A DNA stretch of 64,000 nucleotides, taken from positions 6,324,001 to 6,388,000 of the forward strand of contig NC_089422.1 in NCBI RefSeq assembly GCF_013426205.1, read 5' to 3'. Both the position numbers and the translations under genes were made by a program. A model generated the notes under the pieces. It saw nothing but the letters and a program-made list of their open reading frames with translations. It was not told where the DNA came from and did not search any database. Positions 21,734 through 32,929 of this stretch are shown piece by piece. This DNA is from Metarhizium brunneum (taxonomy: Eukaryota > Ascomycota > Sordariomycetes > Hypocreales > Clavicipitaceae). The first letter of the stretch is position 1, and every line of letters begins with the position of its first letter.

Positions 21734-23233
21734 ATGAAGAGAAACATCCAGACCTCCAACTTATTGAGAAGTTTTGGTGTCCCACGCAACAACCAAGCAA
21801 TCATCACCTACAGCACCCCTCACTTTAGAACCCCGCAAGCTAGAGCTGTTTTCCATACAAGTCGCAGCCCCGCATTCCAGCTTCATCGCCGCATCTTGCA
21901 AGCTTCAAACTCCCATCACTCATCTTATTTCAAGTCACTAGTTCAAGCTCAAACGAGAATGGTAAGTCTGCAAATTCTTTCCGATATTGCCCTTCCTTTA
22001 CATGTGCTTTCTCTATTTTTCAATTTTGTTATTCTCTTTTCAAGCAATCAGCACTAACATGCACGGCTCACAGGCCTCCTCCGGCAAGGTTACCGATTGG
22101 GTCCACCCCAATGATAAGTCTGGCGAGTTTAAACGCCAAGTCAGCTCTTTCAGAAACTGGATCTCTCGGGAATCAGGTGCAAAGTATCCTCCTGAGAAGG
22201 GACGATATCATCTATATGTCAGCTATGCCTGTCCTTGGGTACGTTCTTTCTTTGTTTCTCTTTTGTTCTTGCCCTCCGGCAATCTCGGATGTATATTGAC
22301 GGCCCACGTTGGATTTAGGCCTGCCGTACACTAGCCGCCCGGAAGCTCAAGGGCCTCGAAAATATCATCTCGTACTCTGTGGTGCATTGGCACCTAGGTC
22401 AGGGCGGATGGCGTTTTGTGACCAAGGATGAGAAGGAGCCTGGGGAGAATGTGATTCCTGATCCGATCGAGGGCCATGAAGGCTTCACACACTTGAGACA
22501 GGTGTACTTCGAGTCTGAAAAAGACTATTCCGGACGGTTTACCGTCCCGGTACTGTATGACAGGAAGACCAAGACGATCGTGAGCAATGAGAGCTCCGAA
22601 ATTTTGCGCATGTTCAGCGCTGAGGTACGTCAATATGCGGTTTATCTCGGGCAAGTCAGCGATATGCGGGCACTGACCATCTCTCAATAGTTTGATGATC
22701 TCATTGAAGAAAAGTACCGCGCGATTTCCCTGTATCCCGAAAACCTGCGCTCTCAAATCGATGAAACCAACACCTGGCACTACGACCTCATCAACAATGG
22801 CGTGTACAAGTCCGGTTTCGCAACCACATCTGAGGCCTATGAGCACAACGTCATTGCTCTATTCGAAGCGCTCGACAAGGCCGAGAAGCACTTGCGCGAG
22901 CAAAAGGACGGGCCGTACTATTTTGGAAAGAATATTACAGAGACCGACATTAGGCTGTACGTCACCCTGGTTCGCTTCGACCCCGTCTACGTCCAGCACT
23001 TCAAGTGCAATATCCGCGATATTCGCTCAGGATATCCGGCTCTGCACAAGTGGATGCGCAACTTGTACTGGAACCATGCTGCGTTCAAGGAGACCACGCA
23101 GTTTGAGCATATCAAATGGCACTATACGCGAAGCCACACACAGATTAATCCCTTTGCGATCACGCCTGTCGGACCGTTGCCACATATTATGAAGGCGGAT
23201 GAAGAGGTTCCTGCGGTCACGGCCAAGATTTAA
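21734..23233 (+). CDS. Xi-class glutathione transferase (glutathionyl-hydroquinone reductase, ECM4/GTO-like)
   Basis: Predicted to reduce glutathionyl-hydroquinones using glutathione and a catalytic cysteine, a detoxification and redox role. Exons 21734..21961, 22074..22238, 22319..22624 and 22691..23233 encode 413 residues. Catalytic Cys129 is in [12 protein letters not shown], rebuilt across an intron. Family landmarks include [38 protein letters not shown] and [14 protein letters not shown]. The first exon adds 75 residues rich in Arg, Ser and His and almost free of acids, which looks like a mitochondrial presequence. The Met at the last codon of that exon (21959) would give the short cytosolic form typical of annotated relatives, so two products are possible. 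All introns are GT-AG. Confidence 0.9.
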
Positions 23234-24652
23234 TTAAGATTGGTGGAGTATAAGTGGTGTGGATTCGGGCGTGTTACCAATATTTGGTAGTCTTGACAAA
23301 TGTTCCATTTGTTTATTAAATACGGAGTACACAGCTTGAAATTAATACAAGTCTACGTTTGTCTACGTGCAGCCAACCTGCTTGCTTTGACCCGGTCTGA
23401 CCACCATGCCAGCCATCCACATTCGGCCGATTAAGCCATGGACTATGCTATGCGCAGGGTTGCGCGCATATGGCCGCAGGATAACACCCGGATCAATTCC
23501 TTCAGGGCCGGTTGCTTGTAACTCATGATCGCCCAAGCCGACAATGTCATTGGTGTCGACCCTGCCCTGCCCGGCAATGTGACGAGATATCTCGGACTCG
23601 AAGGTGCCGAAAAAAGCCACACACTTGGCAAAACGCTGAACAGAACGGGGCGTGTTCTGCAGCATCTGCACGACGGCTCAATGTCCGGACTCGAGTGCCC
23701 AGGCAAGCACGGCGTTCAACCTCGTGCAGGAACCGCACGTCAAAAAGACGTTTGGCATCAATTGGACGCGAGTTCCACCAGACCATGGCTCCCGAGCCCC
23801 AACGGTCCTTGAGCCCCAAAGCCCATGTATCTTATAGCCGTGCCTTCTCAGTGATGGTACTTCCCGCCAATGCTCCGCTAGATTTTCCGGCCTCCGATTG
23901 ACCCCATGATGCACGCCAGCCCAACTTGCCAAACCTGCTTCAGGTGGCACGGGGCCAGAGGGCAAAGGGCAAAGGGGCACACAGCAAGCCAGTCCAGGCC
24001 ATTGCTATTGGGACTCGCCTCGCCTCGACTTGGACTCGACTTTCTCGAGAGCGCACGCACACACAGCTGACCTGACCACTCCAACCAAGACCTCCTACCG
24101 TTGACCTCTCCTCTCGAGACCTCATTCGCATTTCTCCCAGTACGAATCCAGCAAATCTTCTCATTCCGCTCCGTCGCACAAAAATCTTCCCCCCACGACA
24201 TCTTCTTCAAGCTCTACCTCCCAACTTACCGCACCTGAACCGCGCACGCTCTCTCTGTCGAAGCCGCCTCCCCTTCCGCAAACTGCAATACTTACATACC
24301 TCCTTCGCGCCTTGGTTGACCGGGTCCCATTTCCCGCCTCCCTCGCCCAACATTTACTACTACGACTCCACCGCATCGCACCCTTGATCCCGCCTCGTCA
24401 ACAGCTCCGACTACGTTTCGCCCCTGTACTCCCTTTACGTCGATTACATCGCCAACTCCCAACAGCTTCGCATCACGGTTTCTGCGCCGCTGATTTTTTT
24501 TTCTTTTTATCTATTTAGCCGTCTGCGTCTTTTGCCGCCGCGTGTACCAAAGTCGGACCAAGTCACACCGCCGAACCCTTCCTCGTCTTCGAACCTCTGC
24601 GGCGTCAAGGTGGCCGTTTGTCAGATGGGCATCACAGCTCTGCCCCCCTGAT
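23234..24652. promoter_or_regulatory. Upstream region and long pyrimidine-rich leader of the 4E-T-like gene
   Basis: About 1.4 kb. A TACGGAGTA 9-mer lies at 23321-23329. From about 23980 to 24520 the plus strand is strongly C/T-rich, ending in a T-run near 24490-24510, as is common in promoters and 5' leaders of highly expressed fungal genes. No coding gene recognised. Confidence 0.5.
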
Positions 24653-27206
24653 ATGGCCACTCGATACTCAGCAGACTTTCTGCTGCATCTGCGGCAATCA
24701 CCGCTATGTACCAGACCATCTAATCTCCCTCCCGCAGAGGAGTGGATGGGGTGAGTCCCTCCCATGGCTTTCGCTTGGACTTCCGCCGCGAGCCATTGTC
24801 ACCACGTAGACAGACCTTCGCTAACCCGTCACTCTCAGCCAAACGCTCGAACAACTTCAAAGACAAAACGTAAAACCAAGCAATGACAGACCTAGAACCA
24901 ACGATTTATCACTCCTTGATCAGGCCAACAGACGGCCGGGTTTGGATCGCCATGTCGCCCGCAACAGTGCAAGTCAGTGCCTTCTAGCCGAAATTCGCTC
25001 CATGGTTTCAATGTGCTGACAATTGGGACTCAACCCCTGTAAAGACCCAGATGATATCGTCTTTGGCCCTCCTCGCATGGCCTTCTCCTCGGCTCGAGGA
25101 AACAAGGCCGTGGAAAATGATAAGAGCGGCAGAGATTCTGATTCTCCAGGCCGCATAACCTTTCGAAATCGAGGCGACAATGATGGAGATCGTTTTCGTG
25201 ATGGCCGGTCCAACCCCGCCAGACGTCGTGGCGATGGCGACCAAGATAGCGACGGATGGAACATGGTAAAGCCTCGCAAGAGCTTCGGTGCTGAAGGCGC
25301 TGAGCGATTTCACGGCAAGATGGGCGGCAATTTTCGCGAAGACCGACGTCCATCAAAAGACACCATCAGCAACAAGGATGATCGTGAGAATGGCCGAGAA
25401 CGTCCCGGTCGCCCCTTCGACGGCTTCACCCGAGACAAAGATGCTGCAGATACCGAGGGTCGCCCACCCCGAAACGGGCTCAACAGAAATAAGGCCGACA
25501 ACTGGCGAACGACCGAAAGCAATGAGGCTCCTCCCATGCCAGAGAAACGTGATCGTGACCGAACGAAGAGTTGGAGGGATAGAGACCGTGATGCCGAGCC
25601 CTCAGACGACCGCGGTGCCGGTCGAAACAATGACCGTCGCTGGGGTCGTGACCGAGATCAGCGAAACGAACGTGATCCTGAATGGCTTGACGAGCCAGCC
25701 GATGCTCGAGAGGCACACACGCAGCAGGATTTCCAAAAGTGGATGGAACAGATGAAGAAAGCTAAGAGCGGATCATCCTCCAGTGCCAAGGCAACGGATA
25801 CTCCTGCTGAGCCTCCCAAAACCTCCCTGCCTGTTGCCCCGGTTGAGACCGGTCCGGACAAGTTCTTCCTGGCCTTTGGTGGAACAAGCGCTAGCACAGA
25901 CGTGACCTCGCCAAGCGAACCAAAGGACTCGGCATCCTCCAAGTCAAAAACCAGCGGGAAGTCCTCTCGATTTACTTCGTTCTTCTCGCAGCCTCAAGGG
26001 GACTCTCGACCTCGAACAGAAGTGTCGACGCCACTGGCAGGGCCTCCTGTAAACGGACCAGGTTCAACCGCTGGATCGGCCCCTGTTCCTCCTGGTGTAC
26101 TTGCTGCGCTTCTCGGCTCTGTACCAAGTCAGGAAGCAGCACATTCTGGTGCTCCAGATGAAGAGCGACAAGCCTTCCAGTCTTTGCTTGCAAAGCTACA
26201 AAAGCAATCTGTGAGCGCCACTCCGCCTGGCCCTTCTCCCTTTGCGGCTCCTCCCCAGAGCAAGCCCTTGGGTAACAAGAACTCCATGGGCTCTCCGGAA
26301 CCTCTACACCAATATGGGGCTGGTCCTAGAGACACCTCTCTTGGCCGCCCGCCATCCCAACAGCCTCACCAGGAGATTCTTGCCCCGCGTCCACAGCAGT
26401 CTGCTCGGCCTGAGCAGCTTCTTCAAGATCTGGCTGGACACCATCAGCGTGTTTCCAGCCAAGGGTCTGCCAATCGAGCTGAGCCAAATGCCGCTCGCAA
26501 CAACAGCAACACGGAGTTCCTGATGAATTTGATGAGGATGGCACCAGACGCTCATCGACCTGATCAGGGGCGTGTTGCCTCCCAATCTCAACCTCAAATT
26601 CAAAAGCATTCGCCGTTGCCTCCTTTTAACGACCGAGAACAGGAGTTCCCCGGACGGGAGAACCGAAACAACGAGAGAGCATTGCGTCCACAGCCTCCTC
26701 CAGGGTTTCCTATGGATGAGTCGTTCCATGGCCTTGAGCGGGAGTCGCGACAAGCTCAGCCAACCCAGATCCTACAGAGACCCCCGCCACCCGGACTGGA
26801 TCAGATGCCGCCAAATTGGATGGCTGGTGCTGCACAGATGCCACCTCCCCAACAGAGAGGAGGTCCAATGCTTCCACCTCCTGGGCTTGCTGGTGGTCTT
26901 GGTGGCCCTGGCGGTCCCAATCGCAACATGCCCATGCCTCCAATGTTTCCCCCCAACTTTCCACCTGGTGCAATGCCCCCTCCACCACCAGAGGCAATGG
27001 GTGGAATGCCTCCGAGGAATATGCCGCCGCCTCCTCCTGGATTTTTCAGCGGTCCGCCGCCGCATGGCTTCTTGCCGCCTGGATTAGGCGGGTTTAACGG
27101 ACCTCCTCCCGGACCCGAGGGATTCGGTGGCCCTCCGTTCGAAACTCGAGGAATGCCTCCCTCTGCGGGCAACAACGGTCGAGGCGCCGCTTATGGCCGC
27201 CCATAG
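24653..27206 (+). CDS. 4E-T-like eIF4E-binding mRNP protein
   Basis: Likely translational repressor/mRNA-decay factor that binds the cap-binding protein eIF4E. Exons 24653..24750, 24839..24972 and 25045..27206 give 797 residues. The first exon encodes MATRYSADFLLHLRQSP, whose Y5-X4-L10-L11 fits the eIF4E-binding consensus YX4L-hydrophobic. Next come an Arg/Asp/Gly-rich basic region (about 110-290), a DPEWLDEP motif at about residue 288 resembling the EPEW segment of animal 4E-T, an acidic helix-prone HTQQDFQKWMEQMKK, and a long disordered tail rich in Pro, Gly, Met and Gln. Recognition rests on these motifs and general composition, so orthology with animal 4E-T is an inference. Introns are GT-AG. 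It converges with SEC1. Confidence 0.75.
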
Positions 27207-28223
27207 ACCACTGCACAAGACGAAATCCTCAACTATTGTTCCGTGATCCGCCACGCTGCGCTTGGAGCTTGTTTTCGCGCTGTTCACAACGTGTTTGTAT
27301 GTCAAATCTTATTGGCGATGAATTGCAACGGAGGTCCAGACTACATCACTGCAAAACAATAGCTCTAATGGTAGCGTTTAGTAGGCCGTGTGGCCCTCCC
27401 GCCAAATTCACATCTTTTTTTTTTTCCAATTGTCCTACGTTTTTTTTAACTGCTCGGGGCGAGAAGCTCTGAAACAGCCTTGGAGGATTATCTCTAGCAA
27501 AGAAACAAATCACTAGCTTTTTTATGATTATGTGTAAAAATGGCGACAAGGGCATGGAGTTGTGTAAATCGGCTGACTGGTTTTCTCTCGGGGGTTTGTG
27601 AATAGGGGGGGGCACAAAGCACGGGTGGTGAGGGTTGGTATGGATTATGGGAATAGGATGGTGTGAATGTGCTGGCATTCACTAGTATTCGGTAGTTGGC
27701 GTGTAGTTGGCGTGTAGTTGGCAGCCATGAAATGCAGAATTGGGAAACCTGTGCCTGGTGTCGCGAATGTGAATGGTTTTTGGTGCGAGCCCGGGTGGAC
27801 AAGCTTGGGAATTGGCATCTTGACGCGATGGGCGTTTTCCATGTTTCGTTTCTGCCCTCCATTTCGCCCATTGGGTGGAAACAGCCCGTGGCCGTGGTGT
27901 ACATGCTTAGTTATGATCACTGGCAACGCCTCAGTAAATGCAAAGTGTGGTATTGGCGCCCTTCTCAAGCAAGGTATATGTATATATGTTTGGGAGTGTT
28001 GGAGTATATGTAGGCAAATATCATTCTTCGCCATTTCAATTACGGCAATTATCCTATTGTACTTGTACGCGCACTACTACAATCGTCCCATGCAGGCACT
28101 ACCCTGGCGCCAGTCATACATGTCTGTCCAACAGATATCCATGTACAATCCAATTGCGTTCGTCTAGCTATTCCCGTGATGGGAGCCAGTTCTGTGATCG
28201 AACCTTCTTCTCCGCAAAGAATC
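27207..28223. other. Convergent intergenic region
   Basis: About 1 kb between two gene 3' ends. Poly-T at 27415-27425 and 27440-27447 and a G-run at 27605-27611. No gene recognised. Confidence 0.5.
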
Positions 28224-30700
28224 CTACTTCTTCATGCCCAGGAAGTTTCTCTTTTTCTTCTCTTTGGGTGGCTTCCCCTGCAGCTTGGCGGGAGGAGCGC
28301 CATTGGAGTTTAGATTGAGGTTGGACATGGAGGACACGGGCGGTGCGGGCGGCGGTACGGGAGGCAAGGGTGCTCCTCCAGGGGGCACGACTGGGCGACC
28401 CGGGAGGCCACCAGTTGGTGGTGGTGGTGCTCGTCCTGGATTGCCAGCCATCCTAGGACCGGCGCCGGGGTTGAGCTGCTGGCTCGGCGGTGGGGGTGGA
28501 CGTTCAAACAAGTGAGCTGGGGCACGGGGCTTGGGTCGTTCCATGGGTATATCGAGTTGGCGCTTGTCGCGGCTTAGGTCGGCGACTTGGCGGATAAAGA
28601 GCTTGGGGGTTAGCATGTGAGAGGTGGCGAGGACGATGTCGCGGCTCTTTTCGCGGCCGACTTCGTAGCAGACGCGGCTTTCCGAGTACGTGGCGCCGCC
28701 GGCCATGAAGACGATGATCCTTTGGCGGTTTTCGGGCGGTCGGCGGCCTGCAGCGGCCCAGTTTGGTCGCCCGGCACGGAGAGACCCGCCCTGTGCTGCA
28801 AGGAGGTCTTCATTTGGGTCTGAGGGTGGTTTGACGTAAGGGAAAATGGTTTGGTCCAGCGTTCCCTTGGTGAGCTCATCGAGCACGGGCTTGAGGACCG
28901 GGTCGAATCGAGAAAGGGCATAGTCTTCGTTTGGTTGAAAGGCCTTGGGATCCTTGGGAAACAAGGGCGGGGGCTGCTGTCGCGGCTCCTTAAGGGTATA
29001 TGATGTTTTGCCTCCCAGGAACTCCATATTGGTAATGACTTCACCATCTTGGGGCGGTAAAGCTGCATGAAGGAGCAGTTTTTTGACGTCTTCTGTAATG
29101 ACCCCGCCTCTGTAAAGGATATATATTACGATCAGACGCAGGCGATCGGCTGGCAGTACTGCCTCGTCATCTAATAAACCCACAACCGTTTCAAGAATAT
29201 TCTTGGGCTTCCTGTAGTCCTCGTCTAAGCCCGTTGACATTGTTTGCTCGGCGGATGCTAGATCTGGAAGTTTGTGGTTCTGGAACGCGTTCATGCATTC
29301 TTGGGCCATGTTGAGGTGTAGTGCATATGCAGATTTCATTTGTTGAAATTGCGGGAGACCTGCAACCATTTCTCTCATGGTGTTGAGAGTCGGAGCGCCT
29401 CCGTTCTCTGTGTCTTTGGTGAAGTGGGGATTCTCGTCGATGAACTTTTGAAAATCACCCATGAGCTTGTCAATGGTATCTTTCATGTGCCTATGTCGAC
29501 TGTCGACCCAAATCTTATCATCATCGCAAAGTTCCACGTCCTCCTCTTTCTCGTCCTTGGTGCCGGCGTTTACTGTGGTGTGAAACGTCACCTTGTCACC
29601 ATCTTTGATGGGTAACAGGTCGTGCGCCATGGCTTGGTAGGTGAATTCGTGCAGCAATGGTGCCATAAGATCCATTGAGCGATCGGTAATTATGAGTGTT
29701 GAGGGCGGTCGGTTCGACGGGGGCGGGTATTCGTTCTTGTGCCACTCAGCGTAAACGTCTAGTTCTTCTTGTACAAATCTAGCCAGGTGAGAAGAAAGCA
29801 CCGAAGCTTCGTGAAACGCGGCGGTCGGTCGGTAATATCGGACCTTGGGATATTCTCCTAGAGTAATGCAGACACCAGCAATCTAGCGGCCTCAGCAATT
29901 GTGATGACAGATCAAAAGGAGATGGAAACATGGAATATTATTACCCTTTGCGCCAGTATTCGCATGTGCTTTGGAATCAGGTTGTTGCAAGCGGGATGAT
30001 AAAGAATGGGAAAGCTCCAGGGATCTTTAAATGAAACGAGGTGCGATTCGCGAGGATAAAAGTCGATAAGGAGGGTTTTGGGGTTTGCTACAGGTCTTGA
30101 TCCTGGTCTTTGTTGTTGCGGCTGCACCATCAGGCTCCCGACGCCAGGAAACTCGTTAATCTTGCGGCTCAGCTTAGGATCCAACAAGCTTGTCCATATC
30201 AAGAATGCTCGTCCGTACAGCCTCCTGTCGAAGTCGGCAAGGAGACAATCAACAATGTGCGGCTCCGGGGTAAGAAAATAGATGGCCTCCATGCCAGGGT
30301 TCGGCTCTCGCCGCTCCTCGATCCGTTCGATGGCTGCCGAGGTTAGTTGGCGGATGCGCTGGTTGACAGATCGGGGGCTTGGCTAAACTGACTGGCTATA
30401 GAACTACTGAGAATATCATCCTCTTTGACAGAGTTGTAAATGAGTTTCTTCGAGGCCTCGTCGACAATGAGATATTTCCACTGTTCGAATCGCCATACAT
30501 TAGCGCGCGTGCTGTTGTCGAGTACGCAGAGGGGGGGGGAAGGGGGCAGTCCCGGGGCTTACGTCTGCTTGGGTACGATTCTGGATCTCTTGCAGGATGG
30601 CTGCGGCACGGGCATTAGTCGCAATCCAAGTCGAAGCAGCTTCAGCGCAACCGGCCTATTCCATACCATCATGATGCTCCTGGGTCGCCGAGAACCCCAT
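28224..30700 (-). CDS. SEC1: Sec1 family exocytosis protein (SM protein)
   Basis: Sec1/Munc18 protein that binds assembled SNAREs and drives fusion of secretory vesicles with the plasma membrane. Minus-strand exons 30667..30700, 30563..30600, 30393..30480, 29945..30333 and 28224..29882 encode 735 residues. Family blocks include ILQEIQNRTQADWKYLIVDE, SVKEDDILSSSIATIERIEERREPNPGMEAIYFLTP, HIVDCLLADF, the STLIITDRSMDLMAPLLHEFTYQ block of domain 2 and, near the end, RIIVFMAGGATYSE. The tail after about residue 640 is Pro/Gly-rich and ends in a Lys cluster (KEKKKRNFLGMKK), a fungal extension. The first two exons are tiny (34 and 38 bp). All splice joins preserve frame and conserved residues, and all introns are GT-AG. 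Confidence 0.93.
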
Positions 30701-31541
30701 GGTGGGCAGCAGGAGAGCTCCTCTGCTCTCGTCGCGGACAGCTCAGACGGGGGGGTTGCTCGAGGAAGGACGGTCTGGTGGGAAGGAGACTGGATGGCGG
30801 GGCGAGAGAGCGATGAAGATGTTGATGTCGGTGTAGGTCACAGCTATGTGCAGCCAAGGGGGACGAGTGGTTCTGTCGCCGGTCCGTATGCGAAATGGCG
30901 AAGGTTGGAGGCAAGAGCTGGTCTAGCAGAGACGGTGTGGTGGCGCTTTGGTGTTTTGGCGGGGTTGTCAAGGACTCAAGGGCCGAGGATGAAGGACCAG
31001 GTGAGAGAGTCTGGTCGAGTCTGGTTCCATTTCACCAGACGGTCAAGTGGTTGTCGCAGGATGCCGGCCTGGAACAAGGCCCCACGACATGCAAGCACCA
31101 AGCACCAAAGCACCAAGCAGCCAAGTCGAGCCTTTTCCTGAGACGCACCGGGAACTCGGACCTTGAGCTTGTGCATGCGGCCGCATGCTTGACAAGACTC
31201 GGTGCCTACTTTAGCATGGCGCCGGTGGCACCCGTGAGTCAAGGCTGCCGGTGAGTCGTCCGTCATTGATCAGCTAGCTTCACGGACAATAGCAACTGAA
31301 TTGGTAAAGCACGTCCAAGCACGTCGACTCGGGAAGCATCCACAGACAAGTCGTGCCAACTCGAATGACGCCCTGTCTGGACATGCATTCTGTCTCTCCA
31401 GCTAAAATTATCCTCTGCATACAATAATATTGACACAAGTACTCCGTAGTATGTACTTATAATACCAGTACAAACGACCCAGCTCTTTTCCTGCTCTCAA
31501 CTTCGTTGTCGACGACGTACGGAGTACTCCGTACCATGCCT
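30701..31541. promoter_or_regulatory. Promoter side of SEC1 / 3' flank of G-patch gene
   Basis: About 840 bp. It contains repeated GTCTGG and CCAGAC words at about 31007-31040, TACTCCGTA at 31440-31448, and the 16-bp palindrome at 31518-31533. No gene recognised. Confidence 0.5.
31518..31533. repeat. 16-bp perfect palindrome TACGGAGTACTCCGTA
   Basis: Two overlapping copies of the recurrent 9-mer TACGGAGTA in opposite orientation, 8 bp beyond the stop of the G-patch gene. Function unknown. Confidence 0.9.
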
Positions 31542-32219
31542 TCATTCATCGTCCATTTGCCGTCGCAGATAACTCTCCACGTCAACTCTGCCATAGATTT
31601 CTGCCTGAAGCCGCTCCGCCCTTTGTTTCTCCTTTGCCATAGCCTGCTTCAGTTCCTTGCCCGTCAACTTGCGGGGCGGTGGCTCCCTGGCCTCCTGTTT
31701 CTGCCTCTCGAGTAATTCGGCCGCACCGATGCCCAGGTTATCATCCTTGGCCTTTGTCTTGATGGGATATCGCACTCCCTCGCCTTCCGCGCCCAAACCA
31801 CGTCGCGCATCCGGGTCCCATCCTTGGGACTTCAGGGCTCGCAAGCCCATTCGTGACCGGTCCAGTGCCGACGGTGGATGTGAGTGAGGCATGCTTACTT
31901 GATGAGCCAGTGATGCTTCATGTTCCTTCAATGACGTGGTGATGGGAAGAGAGCAGACTGGGCATACGTCTGGTTGGGGGCTGGCTGTTGTCGTTGCCGG
32001 CGCAGAAACAGAGTTGACTTGACCATCGCCCAAAACTATGCTCGCATACAAGTCGCCAATGGCAGTCGCTACTCGGGGCTTTGAGACGGCTGCTGTGCCG
32101 TCGTCTGATTCCGTGGCGCGCACAAACTCGATCTTGTTGCGCTTCAACCCAGATCCAAAGGGCTTCTTGTGGTGCAGCGGAATCTCGTCATCTTCAGAGT
32201 CGTCTCTCGGCCGGCGCAT
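31542..32219 (-). CDS. G-patch domain protein with a CCHH zinc finger
   Basis: Probable nuclear RNA-processing factor: G-patch domains usually activate DEAH-box helicases. From the Met at 32219 (MRRPRDDSEDD) the frame encodes 225 residues; an in-frame ATG 39 bp upstream is possible. A CX2CX10HX5H finger starts at CPVCSLP. It is followed directly by the G-patch, whose glycines run through RMGLRALKSQGWDPDARRGLGAEGEGVRYP and end at NLGIG. The C-terminal 60 residues form a charged Lys/Arg/Glu/Gln helix likely to be coiled. The acidic N-terminal SEDDEIPLHHKKPFG is typical of fungal members. Single exon. The combination of finger plus G-patch resembles GPANK1-type proteins without ankyrin repeats. 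Confidence 0.82.
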   Translation of the reverse strand: MRRPRDDSEDDEIPLHHKKPFGSGLKRNKIEFVRATESDDGTAAVSKPRVATAIGDLYASIVLGDGQVNSVSAPATTTASPQPDVCPVCSLPITTSLKEHEASLAHQVSMPHSHPPSALDRSRMGLRALKSQGWDPDARRGLGAEGEGVRYPIKTKAKDDNLGIGAAELLERQKQEAREPPPRKLTGKELKQAMAKEKQRAERLQAEIYGRVDVESYLRRQMDDE

Positions 32220-32929
32220 GACAGGGCAAAAACACCAAACCCGTTTGTGACCAGTCACCAGATCCGTTCGGCAGGTCCCGTCGCCACGACTCTGGTGCGA
32301 CTTTTTGTGTATGAAGGAGGGATCGATCTATGACAAACATGGGTTGGGAGTCTTGGGACCCTGAAGCGAAACCACGAGGCTCTACTACAAGTCGCGCCCC
32401 ACTTTGACCCTTCAACCCTTTTACCCTGAAGTTTTCAGGCGGATGTACCTTGGTCTAGCAGACAACTTGTTCTGAACTACCGACCCTTCAAATACCTTAT
32501 AAAAGCACGCTTGAACGTTGAGAAGAATTTGGGTGTCGATACTCATTGTTTGGCCCTGCTTCTGCTTCCTGCTCAGTATCCCGAGGTGACGGCTGTAACG
32601 TGTTATAAGACGTGGAACCCTGGAGGACAATTTCGACATGTTCATTACTCCAGTATCGGAGCGGCGTGCGTGGTGACTTGAGCCGGATATTAACATATAA
32701 CATGAGTTCTATCGCGTCAATTACGCAGTCTGTCTGTCTTTTGAGATCCCACCAACTTCAAAGTCATCGCCACTTCTCTACCTAAGCGGGTACTTATACA
32801 ATGTAGAGAATCAATGACTTCCCTCTTGATAATTGGAGTAAGCCCTCTTCCAATCTGGTAGACATCAAACAGCAGCCGATATACTCTTAGTCCGTGAGAA
32901 AGGTGTATGTGTTTGATATCTGACGACTG
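32220..32929. other. Intergenic region
   Basis: About 700 bp upstream of the G-patch gene. No gene recognised. Confidence 0.45.

Noticed and set aside
23363..23706. Minus-strand frames of about 90-100 codons downstream of the GST gene
   Set aside because: No family resemblance and several overlapping frames of equal quality on both strands.
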